Shown here piece by piece: positions 8,801-10,682 of a stretch of DNA of 10,682 bases. The notes under the pieces were generated by a model. That model was not told the DNA's origin. It did not search any database and was given only the letters and a program-made list of their open reading frames with translations. Position numbers and translations under genes: made by a program. The DNA comes from Muribaculaceae bacterium (GTDB lineage: Bacteria > Bacteroidota > Bacteroidia > Bacteroidales > Muribaculaceae), in the NCBI GenBank assembly GCA_022511505.1, contig JAFLTK010000029.1, positions 1 to 10,682 of the forward strand. The letters are read 5' to 3'. How positions within the stretch are numbered: the stretch's first letter is position 1; each line of letters opens with the position of its first letter.

Positions 8801-9243
8801 GCGCCATGCTCTACAACGCCGACGGCTCTATCACTCTGACCTACAACTTCAGCAACATCGTTGAGGGTGACCACGTTCTCGAACTCTTTGTGGCCGACAA
8901 TGCCGGCAACCACACCTCGCGTCGTCTCGCTTTCCGAGTAATTAACAACGCCGACGTTGCTCTCGTTACCGACTGCCATACAGCCCGCGCCAACGTTGAA
9001 TTGTCGCTCGAACACAAACTCGATGTTGAGGATTTCACCGGCCGTATCTTTGTTGAAAACGCTGCCGGCGAGACAATATACACATCCAAGGCCGACGTCA
9101 CATTCCCCTACACTTGGGACCTCAAGGACAACAACGGCCGCCGAATTGACGACGGTATTTATCGCGTGTTTGCAACCCTCCGTGCCGGCGGATTGACAAC
9201 ATCAACCCCCCGCACTCCCATCACCGTCATCGCTCCCCGCTAA
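5881..9243 (+). CDS. PorU-like C25 cysteine peptidase, copy 2 (diverged T9SS sortase paralog)
   Basis: This 1120-residue protein has the same architecture as the sortase at 995-4474. A signal peptide (MKHSK, hydrophobic core, likely cleavage after ASA at residue 25) precedes the N-terminal motif GRWVKIKVTGNGIHQIT. A beta-rich region follows, then a C25 domain at about 400-760 ending in AGDPALP, Ig-like strands, and a FlgD-like C-terminal domain at about 1021-1120 (YTWDLKDNNGRRIDDGIYR). The putative dyad is His638 in YTGHGGAN and Cys669 in FLATCETYQFDN. The spacing is 31 rather than 33, and the loop between them lacks the Trp and Glu of copy 1 (SWTHE becomes ILGTI). The C-terminal IYRVFATL is less like the canonical IYLYR. 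It could be a second sortase, a protease with other substrates, or the main PorU of this strain. No clear promoter lies in the 46-nt gap upstream. A strong hairpin follows the stop. Confidence 0.82.
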   Translation: MKHSKILYSALVATASLLAPVTASALNSMYYSSESILNSGRWVKIKVTGNGIHQITYDQLRQWGFNNPEAVNVYGYSVALLSDHSTSTSHPDDLPLTAVYRGENRLLFYGEADVSINVDQGQTLAVKRNLSDLAGYYFLSDIEEPITPQTLNLQAAAENSETTHVNFVYIEPEEYNPISMGANFYSREIDTEGRVFELPFANWAQDTEARIFYNYVGRTEGSITPAIALGDGVKIYYHTAGTLTDNSVLSPYNEFNRSSQGNIRVNLVDSTTTVIPFKFAKPAQSTVSFVSLDNVSLVYTRRNSLKGLSELRMNFPSNAYRQPVNITDATPNTLVWDITNRNNIGSYITNFNPETSTLNFVLGDNASPAVVAFDVNGTFPGVEFAGNVDNQNLHGRQTPDMVIVAVADLLPQAERLAGYHRDAQGLDILVVDQQKIFNEFSSGARSVDGYRRMMKMFYDRDGNKLKYILLMGEASFDNRGIISDADANLLTFPAEIFDHACNVSVCYAADSFFGMLEDGMSATNITTRRLNVAVGRIPSNDVNVLDRYITKVGEYLMNPPFNGSYNQALLLSGDGDANSHLLQADSLSRIINQADPVINVTKGYTALYKKSNGVALSLRQAYGEAFARGQGFFSYTGHGGANILGTIMTNNDITGITFGAAPITFLATCETYQFDNLSSYIAKDLLFTPAGPPAIVAAGRKVYQINNQVFSEAFARNYFSGYEGDCVGDAYVRTHNQTNSDSENQRKNNLCYGLAGDPALPIYRPVDRVKVTAINDIETAGDTVAVYPVDPFKMAGVVTTPDGDVDTDFNGEVFITLYDSPTTVTSLTTSNTDITPVDIEIDEKILGLYVASVKDGRWETTVVSPEPMDFGSNNKITLYARSTNNVTASGIERAIVKVVNGTGDSGFEDTTAPVIEEMYLNTRAFVDGSVVGPASTLVARIGADDSGINFSSSIIGGSTRLILDGNRSYADVKGAMLYNADGSITLTYNFSNIVEGDHVLELFVADNAGNHTSRRLAFRVINNADVALVTDCHTARANVELSLEHKLDVEDFTGRIFVENAAGETIYTSKADVTFPYTWDLKDNNGRRIDDGIYRVFATLRAGGLTTSTPRTPITVIAPR

Positions 9244-9268
9244 TCTCGGCCAATCGCCGCCTCTATAA

Positions 9269-9315
9269 CGAGGGCGCTCAGAGAATGACTCTGAGCGCCC
9301 TCGCTGTTTATTGTA
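9269..9315 (+). terminator. Strong hairpin terminator after the second C25 gene
   Basis: A perfect 15-bp stem (9269-9283 with 9289-9303) closes a 5-nt loop (AATGA). The stem is GC-rich and is followed by CTGTTTATTGTAATG, a moderately T-rich tail. It lies 26 nt after the stop of the C25 gene and between two convergent transcription units. It most likely ends the + strand transcript and may also insulate against read-through from the other side, although the - strand side has no T-run. Confidence 0.8.
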
Positions 9316-9329
9316 ATGTTATTAATGTT

Positions 9330-9345
9330 ATCGGATTCCTCCGAT
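9330..9345 (-). terminator. Small hairpin just after the PII-like gene, weak terminator candidate
   Basis: ATCGGA (9330-9335) pairs with TCCGAT (9340-9345) around a 4-nt loop, 7 nt after the stop of the - strand PII-like gene. A six-base-pair stem without a T-run on the - strand is weak. It may act together with the larger hairpin at 9269-9303 to end the efflux operon. Confidence 0.25.
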
Positions 9346-9352
9346 TTCTATC

Positions 9353-9646
9353 TTAAATAGTCGCGTCGATAGTCCAGGTGAAGGCGCGGAGGCCGAGGCG
9401 GGGTGTTTCTTCGTCCATCTCGTGGAGACGGTCCATGATAGTAGCGGCAAGGTCGTCGGGGACAATGGTGATAATTGCCATTGACATCGAGGGCCACGCG
9501 TGGCTTCCGTAATGGGGTTCGCCGGTTTTGGTGCCGCGGCCCTGTACCTGTGGCCAGCAGGTGAAGCCGCGACAGTTGAGATGGTCGAGCAAGCGCAGGA
9601 TGCGCTCGTGGTGGGCCTGGTCGTATGTGATGAGTACTGCTTTCAT
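9353..9646 (-). CDS. Small PII-like protein linked to RND efflux permease
   Basis: This 97-residue protein has the ferredoxin-like PII pattern: strand MKAVLITYD, a helix (HHERILRLLDHL), a strand, a loop with GRGTKTGEPHYGSHAWP, strand MAIITIV, helix DDLAATIMDRLHEM, and a final strand LRAFTWTID. The loop differs from the T-loop of nitrogen PII proteins (GlnB/GlnK): it lacks the uridylylated Tyr and is rich in His, Gly and Trp. It starts 12 nt after the RND permease stop and so is the last gene of that efflux operon. PII-like proteins next to RND pumps are known in Bacteroidota, and other PII-like families (such as DUF3240) sit beside metal RND pumps. A role in sensing a small molecule or metal for the pump is an inference. 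The ATG at 9644-9646 is the natural start. I do not know a gene symbol. Confidence 0.7.
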   Translation of the reverse strand: MKAVLITYDQAHHERILRLLDHLNCRGFTCWPQVQGRGTKTGEPHYGSHAWPSMSMAIITIVPDDLAATIMDRLHEMDEETPRLGLRAFTWTIDATI

Positions 9647-9658
9647 TGCGATATGGTT

Positions 9659-10682
9659 TTATTTGTTTCTCAGGGCTTTGCGCAACTTACGGCGCTGGTT
9701 CTTTACACCGTTATAGGCAAAGATACAGTAGAGGGTGGGCACGAAAAGAAGCGTCAGAATTGTCGACACTGTCAAGCCGCCGATAACGGCTGTACCCATC
9801 GGTCGCCATAGTTCGGCACCTTGACCGGTACCAACAGCCATGGGGACCATACCGAGGATGGTTGTCAGCGTGGTCATCACAACGGGACGCAGACGCGACT
9901 TGCCGCCGTCGATTACCGACAGACGGATTGACATGCCGCGCTCGCGGTTGAGGGTGATATAGTCGATAAGCACGATACCGTTCTTGACCACAATACCGAT
10001 AAGCATGATGGCGCCAATCATCGACATAACGTTGAGGGTGTGACCGCTCAGGAAGAGGATGATAAACACACCCGAGAATGCAAAGAGCAGCGAGGTCATG
10101 ATGATGGCCGGATAGGTGTAACTTTCAAACTGGGCCGCCATAACGATATAGACGAGGATGACGATAAGAGCGGCGAGAATGAGCAGGTTGCGGAACGAGT
10201 CTTGCTGGTCCTCGATAGAGCCGGCGAGCTCGATATTGATGCCGGCGGGGATGTGCATATTGTCGATGGCTTGGCGACCGCGCTCGGCGATGACGCTCAT
10301 GGGCACGCCGTTGACGGTAGCCGAGACGGTGATGATGCGCTCGCGGTCTTTACGCTCGATTGTCGGCGGGGTGAAACGCTCGACAACTTTACCTACATCC
10401 TTGACGCGGATAGTGCGACCGGTTGGTGAATAGAGGAGGATATTCTCGATATCCTCGAGCGAAGTGCGCGCATCGGGCTTATACATTACTTTGATGTCAT
10501 ATTCCTCGCCGTCCTCGCGGAACTGGGAGGCAATGGCACCGTTAATGCGGTTGCGCAGGTGGGTGGCCGCCGTCGACAGGTTGAGGCCATACATCGCCAA
10601 CTTTTCGCGGTCAAAATCAACCTGATATTCAGGTTGATAGTCAGAACGGGAGATGATAATGTCGGCCGTGCCGGGGATGTTG
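9659..10682 (-). CDS. RND efflux transporter permease subunit (HAE1/AcrB-like), C-terminal 340 residues
   Basis: This is the C-terminal third of an inner-membrane RND pump that exports drugs or other amphiphiles by proton antiport, as a trimer with a periplasmic adaptor and an outer-membrane channel. The frame is open from the right window edge to the TAA at 9659-9661, so the start lies beyond 10682. A TTG near 10600 is internal. The visible part opens in the periplasmic porter and docking region (DYQPEYQVDFDREKLAMYGL, RIITVSATVNG). The last five membrane segments follow: LLILAALIVILVYIVMAAQFES, then the TM10 motif GIVVKNGIVLID, whose Lys matches AcrB K940 of the proton relay. The final pair follows RLRPVVMTTLTTILGMVPMA. 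The TM4 Asp pair is off-window. The C-terminus (KNQRRKLRKALRNK) is basic. The substrate cannot be inferred from this part. The PII-like gene follows 12 nt downstream. Confidence 0.93.
   Translation of the reverse strand, partial: NIPGTADIIISRSDYQPEYQVDFDREKLAMYGLNLSTAATHLRNRINGAIASQFREDGEEYDIKVMYKPDARTSLEDIENILLYSPTGRTIRVKDVGKVVERFTPPTIERKDRERIITVSATVNGVPMSVIAERGRQAIDNMHIPAGINIELAGSIEDQQDSFRNLLILAALIVILVYIVMAAQFESYTYPAIIMTSLLFAFSGVFIILFLSGHTLNVMSMIGAIMLIGIVVKNGIVLIDYITLNRERGMSIRLSVIDGGKSRLRPVVMTTLTTILGMVPMAVGTGQGAELWRPMGTAVIGGLTVSTILTLLFVPTLYCIFAYNGVKNQRRKLRKALRNK

Noticed and set aside
995..9243. Reading the C25 proteins as secreted gingipain-type virulence proteases
   Set aside because: The long N-terminal beta region and full-length architecture match PorU sortase rather than gingipains, which have a propeptide followed by the catalytic domain.
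9244..9352. Possible small RNA or attachment site between the convergent genes
   Set aside because: The only structure is the terminator hairpin and a small second hairpin. There is no promoter, direct repeat or tRNA fragment.
10598..10600. TTG at 10600 as the start of the RND permease
   Set aside because: The frame stays open and family-like to the window edge (for example DYQPEYQVDFDREK), so this codon is internal.

Overview
The window looks like chromosomal DNA from a Bacteroidota gut-type organism of the order Bacteroidales, plausibly Muribaculaceae-like. Four signs support this. There is the tail of a hybrid two-component regulator with a receiver and an AraC-type DNA-binding domain. 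There are two large type IX secretion (T9SS) sortase-like C25 peptidases. A promoter carries a TAnnTTTG -7 box, the Bacteroidota sigma-factor type. The genes lack clear Shine-Dalgarno sites. Family-level placement is an inference from overall character, not from a marker gene.

Layout. Positions 1-776 (+) hold the C-terminal part of a hybrid two-component regulator whose sensor half lies left of the window. After a gap of about 220 bp with a bulged inverted repeat comes a complete PorU-type T9SS sortase (995-4474, +). Next, behind a recognisable promoter, is a tight three-gene run on the + strand: rex (redox-sensing repressor, 4593-5237), a degenerate fumarylacetoacetate hydrolase (FAH)-fold protein (5256-5834) and a second, diverged PorU-like C25 protein (5881-9243). 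Gaps within this run are 18 and 46 nt, so it is probably one transcript. A strong 15-bp hairpin at 9269-9303 ends this block. On the - strand, converging on it, are the C-terminal 340 residues of an RND efflux permease (10682-9659) and a small PII-like protein (9646-9353), 12 nt apart and probably one operon.

How the genes fit together. PorU is the outer-membrane sortase that removes the C-terminal signal of T9SS cargo and joins the cargo to anionic lipopolysaccharide. Two full-length paralogs with intact His/Cys dyads lie about 1.4 kb apart, separated only by rex and the FAH-like gene. The upstream copy is close to canonical PorU. The downstream copy differs around the active site. The FAH-like protein keeps the fold's landmarks but appears to have lost its metal ligands, so it is probably not an enzyme. 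Rex may place the second sortase-like gene under NADH/NAD+ control, but this rests on co-transcription alone. The RND/PII-like pair is a separate efflux module. I see no RNA genes, CRISPR arrays, insertion sequences or prophage sequence, and no clearly new multi-gene system. The most interesting part is the duplicated sortase with its pseudoenzyme partner.
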